Counted from the stretch's first letter, positions 1 through 8,033 are shown. The stretch is DNA of 14,569 nt from Marinosulfonomonas sp. (GCA_019090845.1 JAHRVD010000174.1:1-14569); one strand, 5' to 3'. Made by a program: numbers and translations. Notes: a model not told the origin generated them from the letters alone.

Positions 1-1559
1 GTGAAATCAAAGCCGATGGCCTTATCCTGACCCCGGGCCTGATCGACACGCATATGCACATCGAAAGCTCGATGGTCACGCCCGAAACCTATTGTGCTGC
101 CGCTTTGCCGCGCGGGGTCACGACGATCGTGTGGGACCCGCATGAATTTGGCAATGTTGCCGGCGTGGAAGGGGTCGAATACGCGACGGGCTGCGCCACG
201 CGGTCACCGATGCGGATACTGACACTGGCCCCATCCTGTGTGCCATCCGCCCCCGGCTATGAGACGTCTGGTGCTGATTTCGGGCCGGAAATAATCAGAG
301 ATCTATTAGCGCGCGATACCATTCATGGGCTGGCCGAAGTGATGGACATGGCCGGTGTCACCGCGCGCGCGCCCAGAATGCGCGATATTGTGCAGGCCGG
401 ATTGGACGCTGAAAAATTGGTGTGTGGCCACGCGCGCGGGCTGACGGGACCAATGTTGCAGGCCTATGCGGCGGCCGGTGTGGCTTCGGACCATGAACTG
501 ACATCTGCCGATGATCTGGTCGAAAAACTACAAGCCGGGCTGACGATAGAGCTGCGCGGATCCCACGACCACCTGCTACCGGAATTCGCCAAAGTGCTGC
601 AGGCGCTGGCGCAGTTTCCACCAACATTAACGCTTTGCACCGATGACCTTTTTCCCGATGACTTTTTGGCAACCGGCGCGCTGGATGACGTGCTGCGCCG
701 GATGGTGCGCTATGGTCTGGCACCGATGCGCACCCTGCAGGCCGCGACCTTGAATGCAGCGTTTCGCCTGGGACGGCGCGATCTGGGTTTGGTCGCGCCG
801 GGCAAACGCGCCGATCTGGTCCTGTTTGATGATCTGGAAGGTTTCAACGCCCAGTATGTAATTCGTGACGGCCAGATTGTTACAGCCAGTGCTGCGCCAG
901 TTTCCCCGCCAGCATCGCTGATGCAAACCTGCGAAATCGCCCCTATGAAAGCCACAGATTTCACCGTACCGGCTCAGGGCCCGTTCGTTCGCATCGCCAC
1001 GATTGACCGTCCGCGATTTACACAATGGGGCCAAACGCGCGCCAAAGTGGAACACGGTGTCATCATGCCGCCAGAAGACACGACAATGCTGGCAGTCACC
1101 CATCGGCATGGAAAACTGCCCGCCAAACCGCGAGTTGGTTTTTTGCGGGGCTGGGGGAAATGGCAGGGGGCATTTGCAACAACCGTAAGCCATGACAGCC
1201 ACAATCTGGCAGTATTTGGCAGCAACACAGCCGATATGGCTATCGCGGCAAATGCCCTGATTAAGGCAGGTGGCGGCATGGCTGTGGCGAAAGACGGAAA
1301 ACTGATTGCAATATTGCCGTTGCCGGTTGCCGGGCTGGTGTCAGCTGAACCGCTGGCCAAGGTTGCCGCCGGTTTTGGTGAAATCAAGAACGCGATGGAC
1401 AGCGTCGTTGCCTGGCAGCCGCCCTATCTGGTGTTCAAGGCGTTGGTTGGCGCAAATCTGGCCTGCAACGCGGGACCACACCAAAGCGACATGGGAATCG
1501 CAGACTCGTTGGCCGGAAAGCTGCTGGAATCGCCGATATTGGAAGACGGGTTGAATTAG
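1..1559 (+). CDS. ade: Adenine deaminase, 3' part of gene (5' end outside window)
   Basis: Hydrolyses adenine to hypoxanthine and ammonia in purine salvage; cytosolic metalloenzyme of the amidohydrolase superfamily. The open frame runs back to the window edge (first whole codon at 3), giving 518 visible residues; the family is usually about 590, so roughly 70 N-terminal residues are missing. Visible landmarks are TPGLIDTHMHIESSM, with the metal-binding HMH, immediately at the left end, then WDPHEFGNVAGVEGV, HGLAEVMDMAGV, CGHARGLTG, ASDHE, the ELRGSHDHLLPEF segment, TDDLFPDD, and the composite-domain motif APGKRADLVLFDDLEGF. The C-terminal domain characteristic of Ade follows and looks intact up to TAG at 1557-1559. 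The ATG at 54 is internal (it falls in the HMH motif) and is not the start. The last bases overlap the convergent amidohydrolase stop. Family assignment is secure; specificity for adenine over 6-aminopurine analogues is by homology. Confidence 0.95.
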   Translation, partial: EIKADGLILTPGLIDTHMHIESSMVTPETYCAAALPRGVTTIVWDPHEFGNVAGVEGVEYATGCATRSPMRILTLAPSCVPSAPGYETSGADFGPEIIRDLLARDTIHGLAEVMDMAGVTARAPRMRDIVQAGLDAEKLVCGHARGLTGPMLQAYAAAGVASDHELTSADDLVEKLQAGLTIELRGSHDHLLPEFAKVLQALAQFPPTLTLCTDDLFPDDFLATGALDDVLRRMVRYGLAPMRTLQAATLNAAFRLGRRDLGLVAPGKRADLVLFDDLEGFNAQYVIRDGQIVTASAAPVSPPASLMQTCEIAPMKATDFTVPAQGPFVRIATIDRPRFTQWGQTRAKVEHGVIMPPEDTTMLAVTHRHGKLPAKPRVGFLRGWGKWQGAFATTVSHDSHNLAVFGSNTADMAIAANALIKAGGGMAVAKDGKLIAILPLPVAGLVSAEPLAKVAAGFGEIKNAMDSVVAWQPPYLVFKALVGANLACNAGPHQSDMGIADSLAGKLLESPILEDGLN

Positions 1560-2707
1560 GCCAAAGCTTCGCGCGCGACCTGCGCCCAGAACGAAACGCC
1601 TGTTGGCAGCGCCTCGTCATTGAAATCATAGCCAGTATTGTGATGCAGCGCACCATCGCGGGCCGGACCATTTCCCAACCACACATATGCGCCGGGGACA
1701 GCCTCGCCCAAAACCGCAAAATCATCGCCTGCCGTCGAAGGTGGAAAATCCGTTACAACCCCGCCAGCGCACACCGCCTGCGCCGCCGCCAACGCCACTT
1801 TGGTGGGTGCGGGAACATTAACCACCGGCGGAATGCGGCGGATGAATTCATAGTCCGCCGCAACACCCATTGCCTGCGCCACCCCCTGCGCGATACGCCC
1901 AATTTCCTCTTCCAACTGATCGCGAACCTGCGGCGTATAGGCCCGCGCTGTGCCGCCAATCTGGACCAGGTCAGGGATGACATTCAGCGCCCGGGGATCA
2001 CCCGCCTGAACCGAACAGGCACTGACGACAGCAGGTTGCAGCGGATCAACGACCCGGCCGGGAATGCTTTGCAGCGCGGTCAGAAACTGACCTGATGCGG
2101 TGATCGGATCGCGGCCCAGATGTGGCTTGGCCCCATGGGTTCCAACACCACGAAATGTAACATGCCAACTGTCCGAAGACGCAAGCTGCGGCCCAGCCAC
2201 CACCGCCATCTGATCGGGTGCCAGCCCCGGCATATTGTGCAGACCAAAAACCATGTCACAGGGAAACTGTTCAAACAGGCCCTCTTCCACCATTTTTTTC
2301 GCACCGCCACGCCCCTCTTCCGCTGGCTGAAAGATGAAATGAACTGTGCCCGCAGGTGGGTCTTTGGACAAAACCTCTGCCGCGCCAAGCAACATTGCCG
2401 TATGCCCGTCATGGCCACAGGCATGCATTTTCCCGCTGATTTTCGAGGCCCATGGCCGATCCACGGTTTCCGGCATCGCAAGCGCATCCATATCAGCGCG
2501 AAGACCAATCGCGCGCCCCTGCCCGCGCAGAGTTCCAACAACGCCAGTCCCAGCCAGATTTTCTGTCACCTCAAGCCCGAAGCTGCGCAAACGCGCGGCC
2601 ACGACCCGGGCTGTTCGGGTTTCTTCAAAGCCAAGTTCCGGGTGGCGGTGAAAATCGCGGCGCAATTCGGTCAGCGCGCTAAAATCAATGAGCGATAGAG
2701 TTTCCAT
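1556..2707 (-). CDS. M20D-family amidohydrolase (hippurate hydrolase / N-acyl-amino-acid amidohydrolase type)
   Basis: 383-residue zinc or manganese peptidase-family hydrolase expected to cleave N-acyl or N-aroyl amino acids in the cytosol. Visible landmarks: DFHRHPELGFEE near residues 18-29, RADMDALAMPE (70-80), HACGHDGHTAML (95-106) with the metal-ligand Cys and His of subfamily M20D, FQPAEEGRGGAKKM with the catalytic Glu pair (130-131), GLHNMPG (155-161), a dimerisation-domain THGAKPHLGRDPI stretch, and the C-terminal LHHNTGYDFND carrying the last metal ligand. Length is normal for the family (about 380-390). ATG at 2707-2705 gives the standard N-terminus. Its TAA (1558-1556) overlaps the TAG of adenine deaminase, so the two genes converge with no room for a terminator. 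It diverges from the phosphoribosyltransferase across 49 bp. The exact acyl substrate cannot be read from sequence. Confidence 0.92.
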   Translation of the reverse strand: METLSLIDFSALTELRRDFHRHPELGFEETRTARVVAARLRSFGLEVTENLAGTGVVGTLRGQGRAIGLRADMDALAMPETVDRPWASKISGKMHACGHDGHTAMLLGAAEVLSKDPPAGTVHFIFQPAEEGRGGAKKMVEEGLFEQFPCDMVFGLHNMPGLAPDQMAVVAGPQLASSDSWHVTFRGVGTHGAKPHLGRDPITASGQFLTALQSIPGRVVDPLQPAVVSACSVQAGDPRALNVIPDLVQIGGTARAYTPQVRDQLEEEIGRIAQGVAQAMGVAADYEFIRRIPPVVNVPAPTKVALAAAQAVCAGGVVTDFPPSTAGDDFAVLGEAVPGAYVWLGNGPARDGALHHNTGYDFNDEALPTGVSFWAQVAREALA

Positions 2708-2742
2708 AGGGGCGATGTTACCCTTGGCCGGATAGTTTGAAC

Positions 2743-2747
2743 AGGAG
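2743..2747 (+). promoter_or_regulatory. Shine-Dalgarno AGGAG deciding a TTG start
   Basis: AGGAG lies 9 nt upstream of the TTG at 2757 and is the best ribosome-binding match in the 49-bp gap. The nearby ATG at 2766 is out of frame, so this site supports TTG initiation for the phosphoribosyltransferase. Confidence 0.6.
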
Positions 2748-2756
2748 TTTGCAGCC

Positions 2757-3446
2757 TTGCAGCCACATGACTATTGGCAGGACATCCTGCCCGCCAGTGC
2801 CGCATTTGATCCACCCTTTCAGGATCGCTACCCCGCCAGACTGGCTGACGGTCGCGCGCTAATTCTTCCTATTCGCCCGCTGAAGGGTACCAATAATGCG
2901 ATTGCATCGCTCATCCTTAATCAGGCAAGTTTTCTTGTTGAATGCACCTTGGCAGATGATTTGAGCAAGCAGTTACAAAGGTTCCAACCCGATCTCATTG
3001 TCGGCATGCCAACGCTTGGCCTTTCGTTGGCGCGCGCGGTTGCACAACGTTTGGGCCATAGCCGATATATCGCACTGGGGACATCAAAGAAGTTCTGGTA
3101 TGATGAAGCACTTTCGGTCCCGCTCAATTCGATCACCAGTCCGGGCGGCGGAAAACGGCTTTATCTGGATCCCCGTATGTTACCCTTGCTCAAATCCACC
3201 CGCGTGTGCCTGATCGACGATGTAATAAGTAGTGGGGCGTCCATTTGTGCCGGGCTGGACCTTTTGAAACTGGTGAATGTGATTCCCAGCGTTTTAGGAG
3301 CCGCGATGCTTCAAACGCATCGCTGGACCAAAAAAGTGTCAGAAAACCAGAACGGTATCGAAATAAGTACGGTTGGCGCATTCACAACGCCCCTGTTGAC
3401 GAAATCCAAAGGCGGTTGGGCCGTTGAGGCCGCGCCTAATGATTGA
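2757..3446 (+). CDS. PRPP-dependent phosphoribosyltransferase, TTG start
   Basis: 229-residue type I phosphoribosyltransferase. The PRPP-binding signature is clear at residues 151-162 (CLIDDVISSGAS: two acidic residues followed by the glycine/serine phosphate loop), preceded by a hydrophobic strand and by VGMPTLGLSLARAVAQRLG (82-100), the usual first Rossmann segment of adenine/xanthine-type PRTases. It is longer than typical APRT (about 170-180), with an extra N-terminal region of about 60 residues. The start is TTG at 2757, supported by AGGAG at 2743-2747 with a 9-nt spacer; no in-frame ATG precedes the conserved part. Adenine deaminase nearby makes a purine-base salvage role likely, but the base used is an inference. 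It could equally act on another base or be a regulatory PRTase-fold protein. Confidence 0.8.
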   Translation: MQPHDYWQDILPASAAFDPPFQDRYPARLADGRALILPIRPLKGTNNAIASLILNQASFLVECTLADDLSKQLQRFQPDLIVGMPTLGLSLARAVAQRLGHSRYIALGTSKKFWYDEALSVPLNSITSPGGGKRLYLDPRMLPLLKSTRVCLIDDVISSGASICAGLDLLKLVNVIPSVLGAAMLQTHRWTKKVSENQNGIEISTVGAFTTPLLTKSKGGWAVEAAPND

Positions 3447-3519
3447 TCGGCAACAGGAACCATTCCATACAACGTCAACATCGGGTTGCACCTGAAAGAG
3501 ACCGACTAAAAAGTAGCTC

Positions 3520-3546
3520 ATGCAAACAACCAAAGGTGTGCAATGA
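3520..3546 (+). other. Eight-codon leader ORF overlapping the SDR start
   Basis: ATG at 3520 opens an 8-codon frame (MQTTKGVQ) that ends in TGA overlapping the ATG of the SDR gene as ATGA. The SDR Shine-Dalgarno lies inside it. It has no clear ribosome-binding site of its own, so chance is quite possible; a translation-coupling leader is the alternative. Confidence 0.2.
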
Positions 3547-4295
3547 CCAATAAGACAGCAGTCGTCACCGGCGCCGCACGCGGCATCGGTCTGGCAACCA
3601 CGCAACTTTTTCTGGCAGAAGGGCGCCGCGTGGCGATGATTGACCGCGATGGTGCAGCCCTGACATCTGCCGCAGCCCAATTGGAAAATGTACTTCCGGT
3701 GATTGGCGACGTATCCGAACCCGAGCAAGTTGCGGACATGGCAGACCAAATAAGATCAGAATTTGGTGCAATTGACGCGCTTGTAAACAATGCCGGGGTT
3801 GCCGATTTTGGCCCAATGGAAGAAACAGATTTCGCCCGCTGGCGCACGGTGATGCAAACCAATCTGGACGGGGTGTTTCTGTGCTCCTACCATTTCATGA
3901 AGGACCTGATCAAAGCACAGGGAACCATCGTGAACATTGGGTCAATTTCTGGTTTGAGGGCCAGCACTTTGCGAACGGCCTACGGAACCTCCAAGGCAGC
4001 GGTTATTCATTTCACCCAGCAGCAAGCTGCCGAACTGGGCGAGCACGGCGTCAGGGCAAATTGCGTCGCCCCCGGCCCGGTAAATACCAAACTGGCATTG
4101 GCGGTGCATTCACCTGAAATTCGCGCATCCTATCATGACGCAATTCCGCTGAACCGATACGGAACCGAGAATGAAATCGCTGAATTGATTGTTTTTCTTA
4201 GCTCCGAGCGCGCCAGCTATATTACCGGCCAGATTATTGCCGCGGACGGCGGCTTTCAGTCGACCGGTGTGGGATTACCAGCACTCAGGGACTGA
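3543..4295 (+). CDS. Classical SDR-family NAD(P)-dependent oxidoreductase
   Basis: 250-residue short-chain dehydrogenase/reductase. All classical-SDR marks are present: cofactor loop TGAARGIG (9-16), acidic residue at the end of strand 2 (AMIDRDG, D34) favouring NAD(H) over NADP(H), DV near 56-57, NNAG (82-85), structural Asn N107 (MQTNLDG), and a catalytic triad of S134 (NIGSISG), Y147 and K151 (YGTSK). The PG motif (VAPGPVNT) and the C-terminal ITGQIIAADGG are those of 3-ketoacyl-ACP reductase-like and sugar/alcohol dehydrogenase SDRs. The start ATG has AAAGG at 3532-3536, 6 nt upstream. The gene stands alone, 96 bp after the phosphoribosyltransferase and 225 bp before the kinase. Substrate is not deducible; it is not obviously tied to either neighbour. 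Confidence 0.92.
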   Translation: MTNKTAVVTGAARGIGLATTQLFLAEGRRVAMIDRDGAALTSAAAQLENVLPVIGDVSEPEQVADMADQIRSEFGAIDALVNNAGVADFGPMEETDFARWRTVMQTNLDGVFLCSYHFMKDLIKAQGTIVNIGSISGLRASTLRTAYGTSKAAVIHFTQQQAAELGEHGVRANCVAPGPVNTKLALAVHSPEIRASYHDAIPLNRYGTENEIAELIVFLSSERASYITGQIIAADGGFQSTGVGLPALRD

Positions 4296-4301
4296 TTTGC
4301 A

Positions 4302-4361
4302 AACTGACGACACAGGCGAATTTTCTGGAACGAACGGCTGCTTTGTCACGTTTCGTCAGTT
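4302..4361. repeat. 9-bp perfect inverted repeat upstream of the kinase operon
   Basis: AACTGACGA at 4302-4310 is the exact reverse complement of TCGTCAGTT at 4353-4361, separated by 42 bases, starting 7 bp after the SDR stop. A 9-bp perfect match in so short a stretch is uncommon. It could be a two-half-site operator or a long stem-loop after the SDR gene; there is no T run after the right arm, so a Rho-independent terminator is not supported. The right arm falls between the -35 and -10 of the candidate promoter described separately. Confidence 0.5.
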
Positions 4362-4371
4362 GAAATTGTAT
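4343..4371 (+). promoter_or_regulatory. Candidate promoter of the kinase-FHA-PP2C-GTPase A operon
   Basis: TTGTCA (4343-4348, five of six to the -35 consensus), a 17-bp spacer and a poor -10 TTGTAT (4366-4371). It is the best sigma-70-like pair I see in the 225-bp gap before the kinase. The -10 lacks the most conserved A, so the call is weak. Confidence 0.25.
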
Positions 4372-4520
4372 CCCGACGTGATGATCCATGATGCGAATTT
4401 GGCCCGTCATTTTCCAATAGTCACCATGTTTTGAACACAGTCTTACGAGATGATCACCATCGGGCGTTAAGCCTTTGATGTGGATTGTGGGCGTTCAGCC
4501 GCCATTTGAGTGGGCTTTTG

Positions 4521-5840
4521 ATGAACTCTGTGCAGGCAATAGATGGGACTCCGGACGCGGAATTTACCGACGTTCTGAAACCGGGAACAACTTTGCTCCA
4601 CGGCCAGTTTACGATTGACCGTTTTCTCAATAGCGGTGGGTTTGGCATGACCTACCTGGCCTCTGACAGTCTTGAACGGCGAGTCGTTATCAAAGAATGT
4701 TTTCCCGCCTCGTTTTGCAGCCGTAGCGATACTCTGGTCCGGGCGCGCTCGCGCGCAAAGGATGGTGAGTTCAGGTCGATTGTAAAACTCTTTGTGCAAG
4801 AGGCGCGACGATTGGCAAAGCTGAAACACCCCAACATCGTTGGTGTGCATCAGGTCTTTGAAGACAACGAAACAGCCTATATGGCTCTCGACCTGGTGGA
4901 CGGCAAAGATTTGCTGGAAATTTTGGACGATGATCTGCGAAAATTACAACCTGCCCAGATTCGCGATATTCTGGTGAAATTGTTGGATGCGGTCGCATTC
5001 GTGCACGATCAAAATATCCTGCACAGGGATATATCACCTGACAACATTATCCTAGATTCAAAAGGCAACCCGGTCCTGATCGATTTTGGTGCGGCCCGTG
5101 AAAAAGCGTCAAAATCCACCCGGGCTCTATCGGCATTGATTGTCGTCAAGGATGGGTATTCGCCCCAAGAGTTTTACATCGCTGGCAGTGAACAGGGGCG
5201 ATCAAGTGACCTTTATGCTCTGGCTGCAACGTTTTACCATTTGATCGTTGGCCATGCGCCGCCCGTCAGCCAGGCACGCCTGGCTGCCGTCGCCGCAGAT
5301 GAAAAAGACCCATTTGAGCCGATCCCACTTTCGACCGTGGGTTACAATCTGGAATTTCTGGCTGCCCTGAACAAGGCGCTCAGCCTTTTTCCCAAAGACC
5401 GGATTCAATCGGCGCAGGATTGGCTTTCTGAAATCGATATCGAGAAACGCCGCGAAATTGCCCTGCAACGGGCCCAACACGACAAAAAGACTGAGCATGT
5501 CATTTCGAAACTTGTGATCGAAACCAACCAAGCGGTTCTAGAAGCACTTCAAGTCGAAGAGAATGTATCGAAAATCCCGCCCAAACCCGAACCGAAGGTT
5601 AATCCTCTGGCGGCGAAATTCGCAGATATGGGTATAGAAAATTGCCCCGCCGTCAAACCGAAAGAAACGGAACTGAAAGAAGACGAACCGGGAAATCCAC
5701 CGGAACCCGGAATTGAAGAAGAAATACCAGACCAGCCCAAAAGGTGGGTTTTCAAAGGCGCACTCAGTAAGCGATCGATGAAATGGTTCTGGACTGGCGA
5801 AAAATCACGATCCGATTACATTGGAAAGGCAGGCCCATGA
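4521..5840 (+). CDS. Serine/threonine protein kinase (bacterial eukaryote-like, Hanks type)
   Basis: 439 residues from ATG 4521. Phosphorylates Ser/Thr on partner proteins; here the likely partners are the FHA protein and the GTPases encoded next to it (inference). Visible kinase motifs: glycine loop NSGGFGMTYLA (37-47), catalytic Lys in VVIKECFP (K58, the IKE-x-FP form common in bacterial T6SS-type kinases), helix-C Glu about residue 94 (VQEARRL), HRDISPDN (168-175), DFG (188-190) and SPQE in place of APE (214-217). All catalytic residues are present, so it should be active. After about residue 309 comes a charged, proline-rich tail with no transmembrane helix and no extracellular sensor domain, so it is predicted to be cytosolic. 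The frame stays open to a TTG at 4485, but ATG 4521, with GAGTGGG 7 nt upstream, gives a normal N-terminus. It ends in an ATGA overlap with the FHA gene. Confidence 0.93.
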   Translation: MNSVQAIDGTPDAEFTDVLKPGTTLLHGQFTIDRFLNSGGFGMTYLASDSLERRVVIKECFPASFCSRSDTLVRARSRAKDGEFRSIVKLFVQEARRLAKLKHPNIVGVHQVFEDNETAYMALDLVDGKDLLEILDDDLRKLQPAQIRDILVKLLDAVAFVHDQNILHRDISPDNIILDSKGNPVLIDFGAAREKASKSTRALSALIVVKDGYSPQEFYIAGSEQGRSSDLYALAATFYHLIVGHAPPVSQARLAAVAADEKDPFEPIPLSTVGYNLEFLAALNKALSLFPKDRIQSAQDWLSEIDIEKRREIALQRAQHDKKTEHVISKLVIETNQAVLEALQVEENVSKIPPKPEPKVNPLAAKFADMGIENCPAVKPKETELKEDEPGNPPEPGIEEEIPDQPKRWVFKGALSKRSMKWFWTGEKSRSDYIGKAGP

Positions 5841-7135
5841 AATTCCTTAAAGAGCTGATCGCAAAAAAGCACCACGAACAGGACGACTTAGAGATCACGG
5901 AAAGTTTGCAGACGGACAATCTGCAAGTCGACTACGTGCAGGATAGTATGTCTGATCAGGAAATCATTTCCAATTTGTCGTCGATTAGCGCGAAGTCACA
6001 GGGGCAACCCGTTCAGTCTGAAATATCCAGCAATAATTCAGGTGAATCAGAACCCCAAGTCAGCCGAATTCCAGATTTCGCTGATGTTGTCGACGGACGG
6101 CGGGCAAAAAGAGCCGCAGATGCCAAAAGCAGCGATCTGGGCGACGACGGTTTTGATGATGATGAATTCATGGAATTGGATGACGACGAACTTTGGGATG
6201 AAATTGACGACCTGGACGACTACGACGAACCCGGCGAAGTAGAAAAACAAAAAACCACCGTGCCGTCACCGATCGTGCCGTCACCGATTGCTGCACAAAA
6301 ACCTGTTGTCGCAGAGCCATCAACATCGCCCGCTGTGGCCCGAAACATATCTGAAATCCGATCAATTCCGCGACCGGCCATGGCCGAAAAGGCAGTGACC
6401 CAGCCCCTGCCCAATGCAAGCGCCGCAAGCCCGGAAGTCTTCAAAAATACAGCTCCGGTTTCGCAAGAGACCAATCCAGCCACCTCGGAACGTCCCACCA
6501 CTCAGGTCAAAAAGATCTGGGACCTTGAGCCGGGAACTGCTGAAGGCTCGCATCTTCGACCGGTCAAAGATTCGCAACCCACATCCACCCAACCAAAAGC
6601 GGCACAAAAGATTGCCGAGGCGCCAAAGCCGGCAGAAGGACGGGTGCCTGCCCGTGCAGGGCGGGTCAAAACCCGGCTTTTGGGATTTGAACATGCGCAG
6701 GATAGCGCAAGTGATCCTTTCCAAACATCCGGCACCACGGCAAAATCAACTGCGATCAATTTTCCGGTTGGATGGATGGTTGTCACTAAGGGACCTGGCC
6801 GAGGGAATTCGTTTTCCCTGTTTAATGGTGTTTCACAAATTGGACGCGGCGACGATCAGGCAATCAGGCTCGATTTTGGCGACAACAGCATTTCCCGTAG
6901 CAACCACGCCGCCGTTGCTTATGACGCCGAACAGCGAACTTTCTATTTGGGGCACGGCGGCAAAGCAAACTTGGTGCGTTTGAACGATAAACCCGTTTTA
7001 AGCACCGAAGAGCTTTCAAACCGGGACCTTATTCGCATCGGTGAAACCACGCTTAGTTTTGTTGCGTTTTGTAACGATGAATTTGATTGGGACCTTGATA
7101 ATCAGGATGAGACAAATAATGCGGCCATCGCATAA
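5837..7135 (+). CDS. FHA-domain protein with acidic disordered N-terminal region
   Basis: 432 residues from ATG 5837, which overlaps the kinase stop as ATGA; GGAAAGG lies 7 nt upstream. The frame is open further upstream inside the kinase gene, but this start fits coupling. The C-terminal FHA domain (about residues 312-411) keeps the phosphothreonine-binding marks: GRG near 336, SRSNH (353-357) and a later Asn-rich loop before an IRIGETTLSFVAF strand. FHA domains bind pThr peptides, so this is the expected reader or scaffold for the adjacent kinase. Residues 1-310 look disordered: a very acidic tract at 100-134 (21 of 35 residues Asp/Glu), then Pro/Ala/Ser/Thr-rich sequence with a small VPSPI repeat. 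There is no signal peptide or membrane segment. FHA identity is confident; the scaffold role is inferred from context and from T6SS/actinobacterial kinase-FHA pairs. Confidence 0.9.
   Translation: MKFLKELIAKKHHEQDDLEITESLQTDNLQVDYVQDSMSDQEIISNLSSISAKSQGQPVQSEISSNNSGESEPQVSRIPDFADVVDGRRAKRAADAKSSDLGDDGFDDDEFMELDDDELWDEIDDLDDYDEPGEVEKQKTTVPSPIVPSPIAAQKPVVAEPSTSPAVARNISEIRSIPRPAMAEKAVTQPLPNASAASPEVFKNTAPVSQETNPATSERPTTQVKKIWDLEPGTAEGSHLRPVKDSQPTSTQPKAAQKIAEAPKPAEGRVPARAGRVKTRLLGFEHAQDSASDPFQTSGTTAKSTAINFPVGWMVVTKGPGRGNSFSLFNGVSQIGRGDDQAIRLDFGDNSISRSNHAAVAYDAEQRTFYLGHGGKANLVRLNDKPVLSTEELSNRDLIRIGETTLSFVAFCNDEFDWDLDNQDETNNAAIA
6134..6238 (+). other. Segment encoding an acidic Asp/Glu tract in the FHA protein
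   Basis: Encodes FHA-protein residues 100-134, of which 21 of 35 are Asp or Glu, interspersed with Phe, Leu, Trp and Tyr (for example DDDEFMELDDDELWDEIDD). Such mixed acidic/aromatic tracts often act as short linear binding motifs for basic partners; the partner here is unknown. Confidence 0.7.
6260..6289 (+). repeat. Tandem 15-bp coding repeat (VPSPI x2)
   Basis: Two adjacent copies of GTGCCGTCACCGAT(C/T), differing at one base, encode VPSPI-VPSPI in the disordered part of the FHA protein. It is probably a recent slippage duplication in a linker. Confidence 0.75.
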
Positions 7136-8033
7136 ATCACATTTTGACGTCGCATCTGCGGTCAGTCAGGGCCAGCGCGATTATCAGGAAGACGCTCTGA
7201 TCGCCGATTTTCCAATCGGGTCAGACTTGGGTTTTGCTGTGCTCGCCGATGGTATGGGCGGGCACACGGCGGGCGACGTCGCCAGTAAGATTGTGGTTAC
7301 CGAAGTTTTCAGCGAACTAAAATTGCAAAGCGGAAACGCCGAGAAATTCGAAACAAGAGTTCGTGAAATTCTGAAAAATGCTGCTGTCTCGGCAAACGAA
7401 TGCGTATTAGGCCATATCCGAAACAACCCACACACAAGAGGCATGGGGTCTACACTTATTGCCCCTGTGTTCATCAAAAACAGCCTTTACTGGGTGTCAG
7501 TTGGTGATTCACCACTATTTTTGTTTCGTAATGGCACTTTGAGACAGCTCAACGAAGATCACTCTATGGCACCGCAAATTGACCTGATGGTTAGCACTGG
7601 TGCTTTGGATGCCGACGCTGCAATGAACCACCCTGAGCGCAACTGTCTGACTTCAGTTATTATCGGCGATGAAATTGCCCGCGTCGATTGTCCGGTAAAT
7701 CCTTTTGAACTTGAGCACGGCGACATTCTGATCGTCGCCAGCGACGGTTTACAGTTTCTGACGGATATTCAGATCAGCGATGTTTTGGCCAATAACAGTT
7801 CCAAATCCAGTTCGCAGATCGCCGGTATTTTGTTAAACGAACTTGATGAACTGGCCGACCCGGATCAGGACAATATCACTTTTTCCGTAATCAAAGTTCA
7901 TCACGGCGAACGTCAGTACTTATACCATGACCTGCCAGATTCAGACGCCCAATCCGCAACACCCGGCACTTTTGCTTCCGACGCCATTCGCTTTTTTCGC
8001 CGCTCAAGCACATCAAGGGACGTCACCCAATGA
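7119..8033 (+). CDS. PP2C-family serine/threonine protein phosphatase
   Basis: 304 residues from ATG 7119. Metal-dependent phosphatase expected to remove phosphates placed by the kinase encoded two genes upstream. PP2C motifs in order: QRDYQEDA (about 19-26, in place of RxxNED), LADGMGGHTAGD (42-53) with the metal-binding Asp D44, GMGSTL (108-113), VSVGDSPLFLFRNG, VASDGLQF with metal-ligand D209, and DQDNIT with D251. The acidic metal ligands are complete. About 40 extra C-terminal residues follow the domain. The ATG at 7119 is preceded by AGGATGAG and fits the usual PP2C N-terminus; the ATG at 7107 and the frame reaching back to 7041 are alternatives. It overlaps the FHA gene by 17 bp and the next gene by ATGA, which indicates coupled translation. 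Confidence 0.93.
   Translation: MRPSHKSHFDVASAVSQGQRDYQEDALIADFPIGSDLGFAVLADGMGGHTAGDVASKIVVTEVFSELKLQSGNAEKFETRVREILKNAAVSANECVLGHIRNNPHTRGMGSTLIAPVFIKNSLYWVSVGDSPLFLFRNGTLRQLNEDHSMAPQIDLMVSTGALDADAAMNHPERNCLTSVIIGDEIARVDCPVNPFELEHGDILIVASDGLQFLTDIQISDVLANNSSKSSSQIAGILLNELDELADPDQDNITFSVIKVHHGERQYLYHDLPDSDAQSATPGTFASDAIRFFRRSSTSRDVTQ

Noticed and set aside
627..1202. 191-codon minus-strand open frame
   Set aside because: Antisense shadow of adenine deaminase, whose motifs are unmistakable on the plus strand.
2120..2698. 192-codon plus-strand open frame
   Set aside because: Antisense to the M20D amidohydrolase; the translation shows no domain and is rich in His/Arg/Pro as expected of a shadow frame.
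4485..4520. TTG at 4485 as the kinase start
   Set aside because: The frame is open, but the added 12 residues are not part of the kinase fold and ATG 4521 has a better upstream purine stretch.
6414..6983. 189-codon plus-strand open frame
   Set aside because: Out-of-frame shadow inside the FHA-protein gene; it has no own ribosome-binding site and a basic, low-complexity translation.
4521..8033. Type VI secretion threonine-phosphorylation locus
   Set aside because: Kinase, FHA and PP2C fit that pathway, but no Tss structural gene is present anywhere in the window, and the genes run on into GTPases.
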